Assembly: GCA_035651635.1 (NCBI GenBank)
Contig: DASRFK010000001.1
Coordinates: 1-48,684 of the forward strand
DNA: 48,684 bases
Source of the DNA: JANXQE01 sp035651635
GTDB lineage: Bacteria; Verrucomicrobiota; Verrucomicrobiia; Limisphaerales; UBA8199
Reading direction: 5' to 3'
The notes beneath the pieces were generated by a model that worked only from the letters and a program-made list of their open reading frames with translations, did not search any database and was not told the origin of the DNA. A program made the position numbers and the translations under genes. Below, in pieces: positions 33,917-42,194 of the stretch. Each line of letters begins with the position of its first letter. The first letter of the stretch is position 1.

Positions 33917-34465
33917 TCAGCGGCGCCGTTTGAGCTCGGGAAAGTTCAGTTCAAGAGTTTGGTAGAAAAGTTCGGGATGGTCGCGGTCCCAAGCGGGAAC
34001 GGCCGAATCAAGCGCGGTCAAGACTTCCTGGACCTGTTTGTGCGAAGGAGCTTCGAACTGGCAACCGTACTTGCGATAAAAATCCAGGACCTGACCGCAG
34101 GCGGCCTGCATTCGGGTGGGATCTCGGCAGGTATCAATCCAAAATAATTGTCGTTTAGAGGTCGCAATCGCGAGCTGTTGCTGGAGGTCGTGGAAGTTTT
34201 CGCGATGCGGCTGCGTGGCAGCATTGGCCGCACGCTCAACCGCCGTGCGAAGTTGGAAGGCGTCATCGCGGATTTGGTGAACCACGGCAGCCGGAGCGAT
34301 GGTGGCCGTGGGTTGCGGCGTGGTTTGGCTGATGGCCTCGTCGCCTCCGAGCCGTTGAATCAGTTCAGCGGCCACGGTTTTGGTAAGGTGGCGGTCGGGT
34401 TTGTGCCCGTGGTTCTTCAGGAACCTGAGCTGCTTCCAGGTTGCTGGTTCATTTTCCCAGTCCAT
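33917..34465 (-). CDS. Unknown protein bracketed by inverted repeats
   Basis: A 182-residue soluble protein. Its N-terminus (ATWKQLRFLKNHGHKPDRHL...LTKTVAAELI) follows the ATxxQxxxLxxxG...LTKxxAxxLI pattern seen in small helical domains of some DNA-associated proteins; this is only a resemblance. A helical middle (DAFQLRTAVERAANAA) and a C-terminal part with two Cys (DTCRDPTRMQAACGQ) follow. The gene is flanked by two nearly identical 138-bp inverted repeats, as if carried as a cassette. No transposase motif (DDE, HUH, Tyr or Ser recombinase) was found in it. Confidence 0.7.
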   Translation of the reverse strand: MDWENEPATWKQLRFLKNHGHKPDRHLTKTVAAELIQRLGGDEAISQTTPQPTATIAPAAVVHQIRDDAFQLRTAVERAANAATQPHRENFHDLQQQLAIATSKRQLFWIDTCRDPTRMQAACGQVLDFYRKYGCQFEAPSHKQVQEVLTALDSAVPAWDRDHPELFYQTLELNFPELKRRR

Positions 34466-34590
34466 ACGAAGTCCTTCCGTGAATTCGGAAACCGGCGAAC
34501 AGGCTTATGAGGGAACATTGAGCTTACAATTAGACTTTGGCAAGGCCAATCTTGGGTCGGCGCATGCCAAACTTTCGGAGCTACCGATGG

Positions 34591-34728
34591 TTCGCGAAGC
34601 GTCTTGGAGTGCGGCGCTTTGCGCCGCTTTTGAGATCGTGCGGCCCGCTAGCCCCCGAAAGTTCCTTACCGTTCAATGTCCCCGGATCCCAAAAAGCGCC
34701 GCACAGCGGCGCACTCCAAAACTTTCGG
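34591..34728. repeat. 138-bp inverted repeat, right copy
   Basis: It begins TTCGCGAAGCGTCTTGGAGT and ends AAAACTTTCGG, pairing with 33767-33904 in inverted orientation. Sub-hairpins GCGGCGC-TTT-GCGCCGC and GCGCCGCACAGCGGCGC are kept in both copies in form, although some bases differ. It lies in the gap between the 182-residue gene and the cyclase gene. Confidence 0.92.
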
Positions 34729-34762
34729 ATTGCCGGGCACCGCAGGAGTTAGACCCGCCGCT

Positions 34763-36364
34763 TTAGGGAGAGCTCGCCGCTTCGACGCGGAACAGGTCCA
34801 GCGCTCCTTTTCCTTTGACCTCGAGGCGCCCGAGGGGCCGGCCTTTGCAGCAACCCTGCAACAAAGCCCAGGTCCCGGCCGTGACGCAGACTGAGCCCGG
34901 TTCGGCCGAGGCTTGCATGCGCGCGGCCAGATTCACCGTATCGCCCCAGACGTCGTATTGATATTTCCTACGCCCAACCACGCCGGCGACCACCGGCCCG
35001 ACATGCACGCCGACCCGCACGTCCCAGTGAGGAGGGATGCTCCTGGCGGCGGCGATCATGGCCAGACCGCATTCGACACAATTAAGCGCGGCATTGGGCG
35101 CGACCGTGCCCAGCCCGATGGTCCCCATGAACGAATCGCCGATTGTTTTTATTTTTTCCAGTCCATGACGGGCGGTGATTTCCTCGAAAGCCTGGACGAC
35201 CGCCTGCAGCTGGGCCACCACTTCTTCCGGCGGGTGCTGGTCGCAGTAGGCCGTAAAGCCGGCGATGTCACAGAACAAAACGCCGGCATTTTCGAAGCGG
35301 CGCGGCTTGACTCGCTCCGTCGCTTTGAGTTCCTCGGCCACATCCTGGGGCAGAATAATGTGCAAGAGATGTTCGGAGCGTTTTTTCTCCTCCTGGATCT
35401 GGCGCAGGTACGACACCTCGCGATCCCGCAGTCGTTTCTTTTCCAATCCCGCGCCGATCCGGGCCCGAAGAAACACCGGGTTAAAAGGTTTCGAGATGTA
35501 ATCCTCCGCGCCCAACTCGATGCAGCGGACAATGCCTTCGACCTGGTCCAAAGCCGAAATCATGATCACCGGCATGTCCTTGAGCTTTGGATCGGCCTTG
35601 AGCCGGGCCAGGACCTCGCGCCCGTCCAGGCCGGGCATCAGCAGATCCAAAAGCACCAGGTCAAATTTTTGTTTTCGCGCCAGCTTGAGCGCTTCCCGGC
35701 CATTGCCGGTGGCCGTCACTTGATATCCCAGTTTTTCCAGGCGGCGGCAGAGCAGGTCTCGATTCGGCGCGTCATCGTCGGCCAGAAGCAAATGGCCGCC
35801 CTGCTCGTGCCGTTGGCGGGCGGGTGCTTCGGCCTGGCGATGGAATTGGCGATCCATCCGGCGGAAGACGGTAGTCTCGGCGTAGTTGCTTCGGGGCGGA
35901 ACCACGCCCGCTTCGGCCGGCGCCCCGATCAGATGCTCCTCCATTAGCACTAGCCAGGTTCGGGCCGCCGTGTTGATTTTTTCAAGATCCGCTCGGAATT
36001 GCCCCAGGCCCAGGTCGCCGCATTGATCCATCAGCAGTTCGGTGTAACCGATGATGTGGTTTACCGGCGTGCGCAACTCATGACAGAGCTGATGCTGGTC
36101 GGGCGTTGCGACCGGAAAGGTTTCGACACTTAGGTGCTGATTGATCAGGGCCAGCAGCGTGGTGCCACCGGCCCGAATTTTCTGCAGGTCTTCCAGGAAC
36201 CCGTCAGAAACTTTCCCGGGAGCCTCTTCCAAAAGCATGTCGCTGAAACCGATGATGTGATTGATTGGAGTGCGCAGATCGTGCCGGATCTTGGCCAACG
36301 GCCGCCGCGCTTTGCGTCGCCGGTGAAGCCGGGTCCCGTTTTTTTGCGCCTTCAGCCCCGACAT
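34763..36364 (-). CDS. Tandem HisKA-like boxes, receiver and adenylyl cyclase
   Basis: A 533-residue cytosolic protein. Two histidine-kinase dimerisation boxes come first: IRHDLRTPINHIIGF with H28 and CHELRTPVNHIIGY with H95, each followed by a similar second helix. No HATPase domain follows. A complete receiver (about 191-305) has D196-D198, D240 (LLDLLMPGLDG) and K292. A coiled coil (about 308-335) leads to a class III nucleotide cyclase (352-530) with metal Asp D366 (FCDIAGF) and D410 (KTIGDSFMG). Substrate residues K407 and D471 (YDVWGDTVNLAAR) favour ATP, so cAMP is the predicted product. It is last in the YfiR/hybrid-kinase gene run. The H boxes could accept or relay phosphate. Confidence 0.9.
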   Translation of the reverse strand: MSGLKAQKNGTRLHRRRKARRPLAKIRHDLRTPINHIIGFSDMLLEEAPGKVSDGFLEDLQKIRAGGTTLLALINQHLSVETFPVATPDQHQLCHELRTPVNHIIGYTELLMDQCGDLGLGQFRADLEKINTAARTWLVLMEEHLIGAPAEAGVVPPRSNYAETTVFRRMDRQFHRQAEAPARQRHEQGGHLLLADDDAPNRDLLCRRLEKLGYQVTATGNGREALKLARKQKFDLVLLDLLMPGLDGREVLARLKADPKLKDMPVIMISALDQVEGIVRCIELGAEDYISKPFNPVFLRARIGAGLEKKRLRDREVSYLRQIQEEKKRSEHLLHIILPQDVAEELKATERVKPRRFENAGVLFCDIAGFTAYCDQHPPEEVVAQLQAVVQAFEEITARHGLEKIKTIGDSFMGTIGLGTVAPNAALNCVECGLAMIAAARSIPPHWDVRVGVHVGPVVAGVVGRRKYQYDVWGDTVNLAARMQASAEPGSVCVTAGTWALLQGCCKGRPLGRLEVKGKGALDLFRVEAASSP

Positions 36365-36527
36365 AAGCCGCGACGGTGTGCCGGCGGGCGGGAGGTGCGA
36401 GCCGGGCCTGGAGTCCCGGCCTGAGCCGGAACGTCGTAGTCATTCAGTGAGCGCCGTTTATGGCCAACGAAGCGGCTTTGTTGCCGCCCCATCCGTGTCC
36501 ATCGGTGTTTATCGATGGTAATTACCT
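36365..36527. other. Intergenic gap with CCGTGTCCATCGG repeat
   Basis: This 162-bp gap between the lone receiver and the cyclase gene holds ATCCGTGTCCATCGGTGTTT (36491-36510), continuing with ATCGATGG. It is the opposite-sense relative of the CACGGAT tract at 17506. A separate cyclase promoter could lie here; none was identified. Confidence 0.45.
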
Positions 36528-36911
36528 TCATGCGGCGGCTCCCGAGGGGCGCTGGAGCAGGGTCTCGATTTTCTGAAGGAGGCGTGGCAACTCGATCGGT
36601 TTGGTGTCGAAATCATCGCAGCCGGCGTCCCTGGCTTTTTGCTCGTCGCTGGCCATGGCGTGGGCGGTCAGGGCAATGACCGGAATGCCGCGAGTGGCCT
36701 GGTCGGCTTTGAGTTGGCGGGTGGCTTCCCAGCCGTCCATCACCGGAAGGCTCATATCCATGAGAATCAAATCCGGCCGGTTTTCGCGAGCCTGGCGGAC
36801 GCCTTCGGCGCCGTCCAGAGCGAGGGTGACCAGATAGCCCTTGCGTTCGAGGCGGCGCGAGAGCATATCGCGATTCATTTCGTTGTCTTCGACGAGCAAA
36901 ATTGTGGCCAT
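36528..36911 (-). CDS. Single-domain response regulator (CheY-like)
   Basis: A 127-residue lone receiver with all key residues: E8-D9, phospho-acceptor D52 (LMDMSLPVMDG), T82 and K104 (TKP). Its sequence is of the type found with hybrid kinases (LLVEDNEMNRDMLSRRLERK). It starts 35 bp after the hybrid kinase gene and precedes the cyclase gene, so it may shuttle phosphate between them. It has no DNA-binding or output domain. Confidence 0.93.
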   Translation of the reverse strand: MATILLVEDNEMNRDMLSRRLERKGYLVTLALDGAEGVRQARENRPDLILMDMSLPVMDGWEATRQLKADQATRGIPVIALTAHAMASDEQKARDAGCDDFDTKPIELPRLLQKIETLLQRPSGAAA

Positions 36912-36946
36912 TTCAGAATGCGTAGAGTTGTGAGCTGGAAAGAGGT

Positions 36947-39241
36947 CTAAATATCCTTCGCCAGTTCAGTGGCATTGGTCAACAAATGATTAATCTCATC
37001 CAAAAGCTTTTGGGTCGAGTAACCGCCTTTTTGCAGGATCTGCACGACGTGGCCGCGCAGGCGTTCGCGGTCTTCCCCGGTGAGGTCTTTTGCCGTGACC
37101 ACCACGACCGGAATGTGACGGTACTCGGGACGCCGCCGGATTTCTTCGATAAAGGTGAAACCATCCATCTCCGGCATCATCAGATCGAGCAGAATAACAC
37201 CAGGAACCGATTCCTGCATCCGTTGCAGCCCGACGCGGCCATTGTCCGCCTCGACAACTTTCCAGCCATTGCCTTCCACGGTGCGATGGAACATCTCGCG
37301 CGCCGAGGGATCATCCTCGACGATCAAGACGGTCGGGGCCGCGACTTTGAGGCGGTGTTTCTCCAGGATGGCGATCAACCGTTCCCAGTCGATGGGTTTA
37401 ATCAGGTAATCGGTCGCGCCAAGGGTGAAGCCCAGGTTCTTGTCATCCACGACGGTGGTCATTACGACGGGAATATCGGCCGTCGAAGGATCGGCTTTGA
37501 GGACTGTCAGGACGGCCCATCCATCCATTCCGGGCATCATAACGTCCAGGGTGATGGCCGCGGGCTTAAGCCGACGAGCCATGGCCAAACCTTCGGGACC
37601 GGATGCGGCGGTTTCGACCCGGTAGCCTTCCTTAACGAGGACCCGTTGAACCAGGTCACGCGCCGCGGCTTCGTCGTCGATGACCAGGATGGCCGAATGC
37701 AGCGACTCCGGTTTCACCGGGACCGCGGGGGCCTCGGTGGCGGCCATTGGCCGAGCCGGGCGTTCCGGTTCCTTTACTTCAGCCGGGAGAACCACCCGGA
37801 AAACCGACCCTTTGCCCAACTCGCTGGTGACCGTGACATCGCCCCCCATGACTTCGCAGAACTTTTTGCTGATCGCCAGACCCAACCCGGTGCCGCCGTA
37901 CTTGCGCGTGGTGGACGCCTCAGCCTGGGTAAAGGCCTGGAAGAGGCGGCCGACCTGCTCCGCCGACATGCCGATGCCGGTATCGGAGATGACAAACTGG
38001 AAAGTCTCCGCCTGGCCGTTGCCGGCTGGGTGGCGTCGCGCTTCCAGTCGAATGGCGCCATGCTCCGTGAACTTGGTCGCATTGCTCAGCAGGTTAAAGA
38101 GAATCTGCCGCACCTTGGTTTGATCGGCGCGCATCGAGCCCAGTTCGGCCGGACAGTCGATTTCCAGACGATTAGTGTTCTTGAGCACGAGTGGCCGAAT
38201 CGTCGTCGCCACTTCCTCGACCAACTTGGGGACCTCGAACGATTCGACGAAAACCGTGACCTTCCCCGCTTCAATTTTGGATAAATCAAGAATGTCATTG
38301 ATCAACCCAAGCTGGTGTTTGGCCGCCGCATGGATTTTTTGCAGATCCGGGATAAAACGGATTTGGCCCTCCTCCTGCAACTCCTCCTGGACCATTTCCG
38401 AATAGCCAATGATGGCATTGAGCGGAGTCCGGAGTTCGTGGCTCATGTTAGCCAGGAACTGGCTTTTGGCTTCCGTCGCCGCCAGTGCGCGCGTCTCGGA
38501 TTTGGCCAGTTGCTCGTTCACGTCGCGCAGCGTTTTTTCGTGCTTCTCCATCTTGGCGAGCATTCCGTTGAAGCAATCGATCAGAAAACCGATTTCGTCC
38601 TCGGTCTGCTTGACCGCGCGGACTGAATAATCGCGCTTTTCGGAAATCACATTAGCGACCTCAGCGAGATCGAGAATCGGTTTGGAGATCTCGCGCTGAA
38701 GCCGGCTGGAAATCAAAAAGGCAACCACCGCCGAAATGGCCAGCATGGCCGCCACCACCGTGCAATTCCATCCGACGCGCGCCCAGACATCGCTCAAGTC
38801 GAAGTCAATATAGATACTACCCAGTTTTTGGCCGCTCTTCTGACTGAGGATCGGCCGGCACAGACGCTCTCGCCCGTTTTGCGAAGTTAATCCTTCCGCG
38901 GGTTCGTTTTCCGGCAAAACGCTGGCCGGTTTTCCGGCGGCAAGATACGAGGCGAAGAGTTTTCCATCCTTATAGACCGCCGCCGCCAGGATGTTGGGTT
39001 TGACCTGCAAGCCGGCCAATACCTGGGCGGCGAACGGCTTGTCATCGAAGTCCAGCGGCGAAGCGCAGTTGTCGCCCGTGATGCGGGCCAAAATCTTCAG
39101 ATCATTAATTGAGCGCCGGCGGTAATCGCGGAGATCGTTAAGGATGAACTGCACCGCGGCAACCAGCAGGGCGATGGTCGTCGTCAGCATGACCAACAAG
39201 GTCAGCTTCCGTTTGATTGAGGCAGCGCGGAACAGAGCCAT
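36947..39241 (-). CDS. CHASE8 hybrid sensor histidine kinase with two receivers
   Basis: A 764-residue inner-membrane kinase. TM1 (about 13-33) and TM2 (about 158-178) flank a periplasmic domain whose DNCASPLDFDDKPFAAQVL and ILAAAVYKDGKLFASY segments fit CHASE8, the sensor of the diguanylate cyclase YfiN. A HAMP domain (178-232) and coiled coil lead to HisKA (H268 in MSHELRTPLN) and a complete HATPase domain (N387, DTGIGM at 420, GGTGLGLAI at 449). Two receivers follow, with D566 and D686 as acceptors. It lies 26 bp after yfiR, which in Pseudomonas encodes the periplasmic inhibitor of YfiN. The kinase therefore probably reads YfiR. Confidence 0.92.
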   Translation of the reverse strand: MALFRAASIKRKLTLLVMLTTTIALLVAAVQFILNDLRDYRRRSINDLKILARITGDNCASPLDFDDKPFAAQVLAGLQVKPNILAAAVYKDGKLFASYLAAGKPASVLPENEPAEGLTSQNGRERLCRPILSQKSGQKLGSIYIDFDLSDVWARVGWNCTVVAAMLAISAVVAFLISSRLQREISKPILDLAEVANVISEKRDYSVRAVKQTEDEIGFLIDCFNGMLAKMEKHEKTLRDVNEQLAKSETRALAATEAKSQFLANMSHELRTPLNAIIGYSEMVQEELQEEGQIRFIPDLQKIHAAAKHQLGLINDILDLSKIEAGKVTVFVESFEVPKLVEEVATTIRPLVLKNTNRLEIDCPAELGSMRADQTKVRQILFNLLSNATKFTEHGAIRLEARRHPAGNGQAETFQFVISDTGIGMSAEQVGRLFQAFTQAEASTTRKYGGTGLGLAISKKFCEVMGGDVTVTSELGKGSVFRVVLPAEVKEPERPARPMAATEAPAVPVKPESLHSAILVIDDEAAARDLVQRVLVKEGYRVETAASGPEGLAMARRLKPAAITLDVMMPGMDGWAVLTVLKADPSTADIPVVMTTVVDDKNLGFTLGATDYLIKPIDWERLIAILEKHRLKVAAPTVLIVEDDPSAREMFHRTVEGNGWKVVEADNGRVGLQRMQESVPGVILLDLMMPEMDGFTFIEEIRRRPEYRHIPVVVVTAKDLTGEDRERLRGHVVQILQKGGYSTQKLLDEINHLLTNATELAKDI

Positions 39242-39267
39242 GACCCGGCGGGTGCAGCAAGCGGATT

Positions 39268-39867
39268 TTAGCGCGTGATGACTTTGGCCAGCTTGAGCAA
39301 CTGCGAACTCATGCTCAAACGCGCCTTGTTGGCCACCTCGCGATTTATTTCCATCACGATCCGATTTGGCCCCGCAATTAAATTCACCATCCCGCCTTGT
39401 TCGGCAAAGCCTTCGATTTCGCCCACTGTGAGTATCGGGCGATCGTTGATTTGCGCGACGATTTCCGGGATGCGCGATTTCTCCGATGCTCCGACAAACA
39501 GGACCTGGCAGCGGGCGGCGGCCTGCGGATCGGAGATTCGCTTGACGATGAGCTCACGGCCTTGAACGGTTTTGCCGTTCAGCACTTCGATGGCATCGGC
39601 AAAGGGGATTTGGCCAATTAACCCGATTTCAATCGCGGGCGGGTTGTTCGAGAGCGCCCCTTTCGGCCACTCAACATATTCGATAATGTGGTACAGCACT
39701 CCCGCCTTGAGCTCGTATTCATGTTGGGTGCCGGTCTGCGCCGAACACCGAAAAATGCCCGACCCGGCAAGCACGGCCAAAGCCAGCAACATCACTTGGC
39801 GACCAACGCGGGCCTTTGCGCTCGCGGCGAGTGTCCGGATAGCCTGATGGCGGCTGTGGCTGCTCAT
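39268..39867 (-). CDS. YfiR family periplasmic regulator (DUF4154)
   Basis: A 199-residue exported protein. The N-terminal signal peptide (VMLLALAVLAGSGIFRC region) is followed by the YfiR domain: YELKAGVLYHIIEYVEWPKG, IEIGLIGQIPFADAIEVLNG, CQVLFVGASE, and late GGMVNLIAGPNRIVMEINRE, all hallmarks of the family. In Pseudomonas YfiR binds the periplasmic part of YfiN and is itself regulated by redox and by an outer-membrane partner. ATG 39867 was chosen over TTG 39873. It begins 2 bp after the outer-membrane barrel gene and precedes the CHASE8 kinase, so the three are probably co-transcribed. Confidence 0.9.
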   Translation of the reverse strand: MSSHSRHQAIRTLAASAKARVGRQVMLLALAVLAGSGIFRCSAQTGTQHEYELKAGVLYHIIEYVEWPKGALSNNPPAIEIGLIGQIPFADAIEVLNGKTVQGRELIVKRISDPQAAARCQVLFVGASEKSRIPEIVAQINDRPILTVGEIEGFAEQGGMVNLIAGPNRIVMEINREVANKARLSMSSQLLKLAKVITR

Positions 39868-39869
39868 GT

Positions 39870-40994
39870 TCAACGGAAAGTGTAATTCCAGGCCACCGTC
39901 AGGAGCCAGTCCACTCCGATCGTCGGGCCGCCGATATTTTGGTAAACCGGCACGCCCCCTTCGAGTGAAAAGCGGTTGCCTTTGAGGAATCCGCTGGGAA
40001 CATAAAAATTCAACCCAAACAACAAATCCAGCCGCTCGCCGTACTGTTTGGTGGCGTCAAAAGCCGGATTGCGGGCTGGGTTCATGCCCGGATCGGCCCC
40101 ATGGATCTTATCCCAGGCGTGCCAATCCAATCGCACCGATGGTCCGAACCAGTCGGTCACCTTGACGTCAGCCCAGGCGCTTAGCCGGTAACGATCACCC
40201 AGCCGGTAGCCATGATCGTTGCGGCCGAAGCGAGTCGTCCCCAAAACCTGGGCACCCCATGAAAACAAGTCAGAGTCTCCCAGGTAAGTCAGGCCGGGGT
40301 TCAGGTCCCAGGTCCCGGAGCCGAGCTGCATCATATACTCCAGCGGCTTGCCAGCCGAGCTTTCATCGATGGCCCCGGTCGGAGCGGTGAATCCTGCGTT
40401 GAGCACCAGCCGCTGGCCGGTCGGCGCCGAGGGATTACCCCACAAATTAAACAGCCCCATGAAACTCAAGTCGCCCAGGCCCGAGCTGTATGTGGTAGGC
40501 CGCTCGCCCGTGCGGGTCAGGTGATGCATTTCGTTGTCGGCGTAGGGGACCATGGCCATGACCGTGGCCCATTCCGTGGGGGCGTACATCAACTCGGCCA
40601 TGTGCATCTGCATGGTCATGGTCGTGTGCACCACCGGATACTGGCTCAGAACTTCCTGCTGGGAGACGTCTCGGGTTCCGTCCTGGTTATGCGCCATGTC
40701 CATGTACATATAGCGATACCCGACCATGAACCCGCCCTTCAGGTGCGTGTGGCTGCCCAAAACATTAATTGGCGTGATATCCTCGTGCAGCAAATCTTCC
40801 AGACTCAGCCCAGTCAGGTCTTGCGGTTTGGAGGCCGGCGCTGCTCCCAATTCGGCGTGGGCCGGCGCCAGTCCGGCGGAACATAGCGCGACGCAGGTCA
40901 CGGCCAAACGCCCCAGGCTCGCCCGGCTGACGGTCCTGGTAGAAGGTTTCGCGAGTCGCTCAGACCAATATGCACCGCTTGAGTTTGGTTCCAT
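39870..40994 (-). CDS. Outer-membrane beta-barrel protein, Met/His-rich
   Basis: A 374-residue exported protein. The long basic N-terminus and hydrophobic segment (LGRLAVTCVALCSAGLAPAH) act as a signal peptide. A short plug-like motif (LSLEDLLHEDITPINVLG) precedes about ten amphipathic strands, and the protein ends in an aromatic strand finishing Trp-Asn-Tyr-Thr-Phe-Arg. A striking Met/His segment (MTMQMHMAELMYAP, MAMVPYADNEMHHLTRTG) resembles families linked to metal or copper handling; this is suggestive only. It belongs to the transporter/MetA-degradation-like barrel group by eye. It is first in the run barrel-YfiR-kinase-receiver-cyclase. ATG 40994 was preferred over TTG 41033. Confidence 0.78.
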   Translation of the reverse strand: MEPNSSGAYWSERLAKPSTRTVSRASLGRLAVTCVALCSAGLAPAHAELGAAPASKPQDLTGLSLEDLLHEDITPINVLGSHTHLKGGFMVGYRYMYMDMAHNQDGTRDVSQQEVLSQYPVVHTTMTMQMHMAELMYAPTEWATVMAMVPYADNEMHHLTRTGERPTTYSSGLGDLSFMGLFNLWGNPSAPTGQRLVLNAGFTAPTGAIDESSAGKPLEYMMQLGSGTWDLNPGLTYLGDSDLFSWGAQVLGTTRFGRNDHGYRLGDRYRLSAWADVKVTDWFGPSVRLDWHAWDKIHGADPGMNPARNPAFDATKQYGERLDLLFGLNFYVPSGFLKGNRFSLEGGVPVYQNIGGPTIGVDWLLTVAWNYTFR

Positions 40995-41208
40995 GGGGTT
41001 CAAGCGTGCGCAGAATAACGGGTGTGTTCGCAACGGTCAAGCGTCGGGTAGACAACATAAACAGTTAGCCCCGTCGGCAATCGCGACCGGAACGCCGCAT
41101 TTATGCGGCAGCAGGATTGGCATCAATAAAGCCGTAGATTTCAGCTTCGGGCGTCGGCAGCATCCTGTTCAGGTGGTTCAGGCTCGACAGCGTCGATTAG
41201 GCGTGAGA

Positions 41209-41982
41209 ATGTCTTATGTAATGAGCAATAGCGGCGGTCCATCCGGCAGTTGGACTCGGTGCATTTGCAGCGTTTGCTCGGGGCACCTCGAGTTCGACTC
41301 CGACCTCTCCGGAGAGACGATTCAGTGTCCTCACTGCGGCATGCCGACCATCCTGTTCATCCCCAGAATCCCGCTGGCTTCTCTCTCCAGGATTTCCACC
41401 GCTAAAGTTTCTGTCTGTCCGGATTGCGGCACCGCCTTCGACGACAAAGCCCGCACCTGTGTCTGCGGACGAATCATCGAGCGGCCCCAGCCGCCACCCT
41501 CGGCGGATGTCCCCACCCCCGCGGCCACGCCCAGCCCAACGGCGGCCGGCGCGTGGCTGATCATGGCCATTTTGCTGGTGGTGGTGGTAGGCGGTCCGAT
41601 CTACTGGTGGCGCAGCCAATTCGCCCAGGTGCCCAGGCCGGAAACCGAACGCCAGCAAAAGACTCGGCTTCAATCCGAGGCCGAGAGCGAGATGCTGAAG
41701 GAATGCACCAATGCCGTCGTCGGTCTCACCCGCATCATCCGCACTTCGGTCGCCGATGCTGACGACAACTATCGTTGGACTGGTGAGGTAACGGCCGAGT
41801 ATGTCAACCGTGTGGGAGGCATCGAACGGACGAACGTGTTGTTCAAGTTCGGGACCGACACCGGAATGGATGGTCTGGTGCATCTGCGTTGCGCCGCCGA
41901 ATCCGACGCTGAGAGACGCGTGCGCCAGCGCAACGAGAAGCGCGAGCCCGGTCGCTCCTCCGATCGTCTCGGCCGCCAATAG
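41209..41982 (+). CDS. Zinc-ribbon membrane protein, unknown
   Basis: A 257-residue protein with two N-terminal zinc ribbons. The first is C20-x2-C23 with C40-x2-C43 (CICSVC...CPHCGMP). The second is C70-x2-C73 with C84-x-C86 (CPDCGTAF...CVCGR). A Pro-rich linker, one TM helix (about 114-133) and a coiled C-terminal domain follow (ETERQQKTRLQSEAESEMLK, then AEYVNRVGG). Cytosolic ribbons with an extracytoplasmic tail are predicted. The frame is open farther upstream without coding character, so ATG 41209 was chosen. It is divergent from the barrel/YfiR operon. Confidence 0.7.
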   Translation: MSYVMSNSGGPSGSWTRCICSVCSGHLEFDSDLSGETIQCPHCGMPTILFIPRIPLASLSRISTAKVSVCPDCGTAFDDKARTCVCGRIIERPQPPPSADVPTPAATPSPTAAGAWLIMAILLVVVVGGPIYWWRSQFAQVPRPETERQQKTRLQSEAESEMLKECTNAVVGLTRIIRTSVADADDNYRWTGEVTAEYVNRVGGIERTNVLFKFGTDTGMDGLVHLRCAAESDAERRVRQRNEKREPGRSSDRLGRQ

Positions 41983-42042
41983 GGCGCCCTCTCGTCAACC
42001 CCGCGGTTTCGGCCCAGCTTCAGCCCGGCGCGAAGCGCTCTG

Positions 42043-42166
42043 CTCTCATTAACACCGCGGCTTTAGCCCTGTGGAAGAGTGGTTTGCGGGGAGTGAAACT
42101 GTTTAAACAGTTTCAAAGGCGCAGTTGTGGCACTACACCGCGCTAAAGCGGCGGTGTTAATGAGAG
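42043..42166. repeat. Palindromic repeat copy A, RAYT-associated
   Basis: A 124-bp element with inverted ends CTCTCATTAACACCGC / GCGGTGTTAATGAGAG (the right arm reads GCGGCGGTGTTAATGAGAG) and GGCTTTAGC / GCTAAAGC inside them. At the centre is the perfect 20-nt palindrome GAAACTGTTTAAACAGTTTC (42095-42114). It lies 28 bp from the stop of the RAYT gene. The sequence just left of it (about 41996-42036) looks like a further decayed relative. Confidence 0.92.
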
Positions 42167-42194
42167 GCGCGCGCCGAAGTCGTGGGATTGCGTC

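Noticed and set aside
36986..38284. A 432-residue plus-strand frame antisense to the hybrid kinase
   Set aside because: Antisense open frame in a GC-rich gene; the minus strand has complete HisKA, HATPase and receiver motifs.
41197..41979. A 260-residue minus-strand frame opposite the zinc-ribbon protein
   Set aside because: The plus strand encodes paired CxxC ribbons and a TM helix in the expected order; the minus-strand product is low-complexity with no motif.
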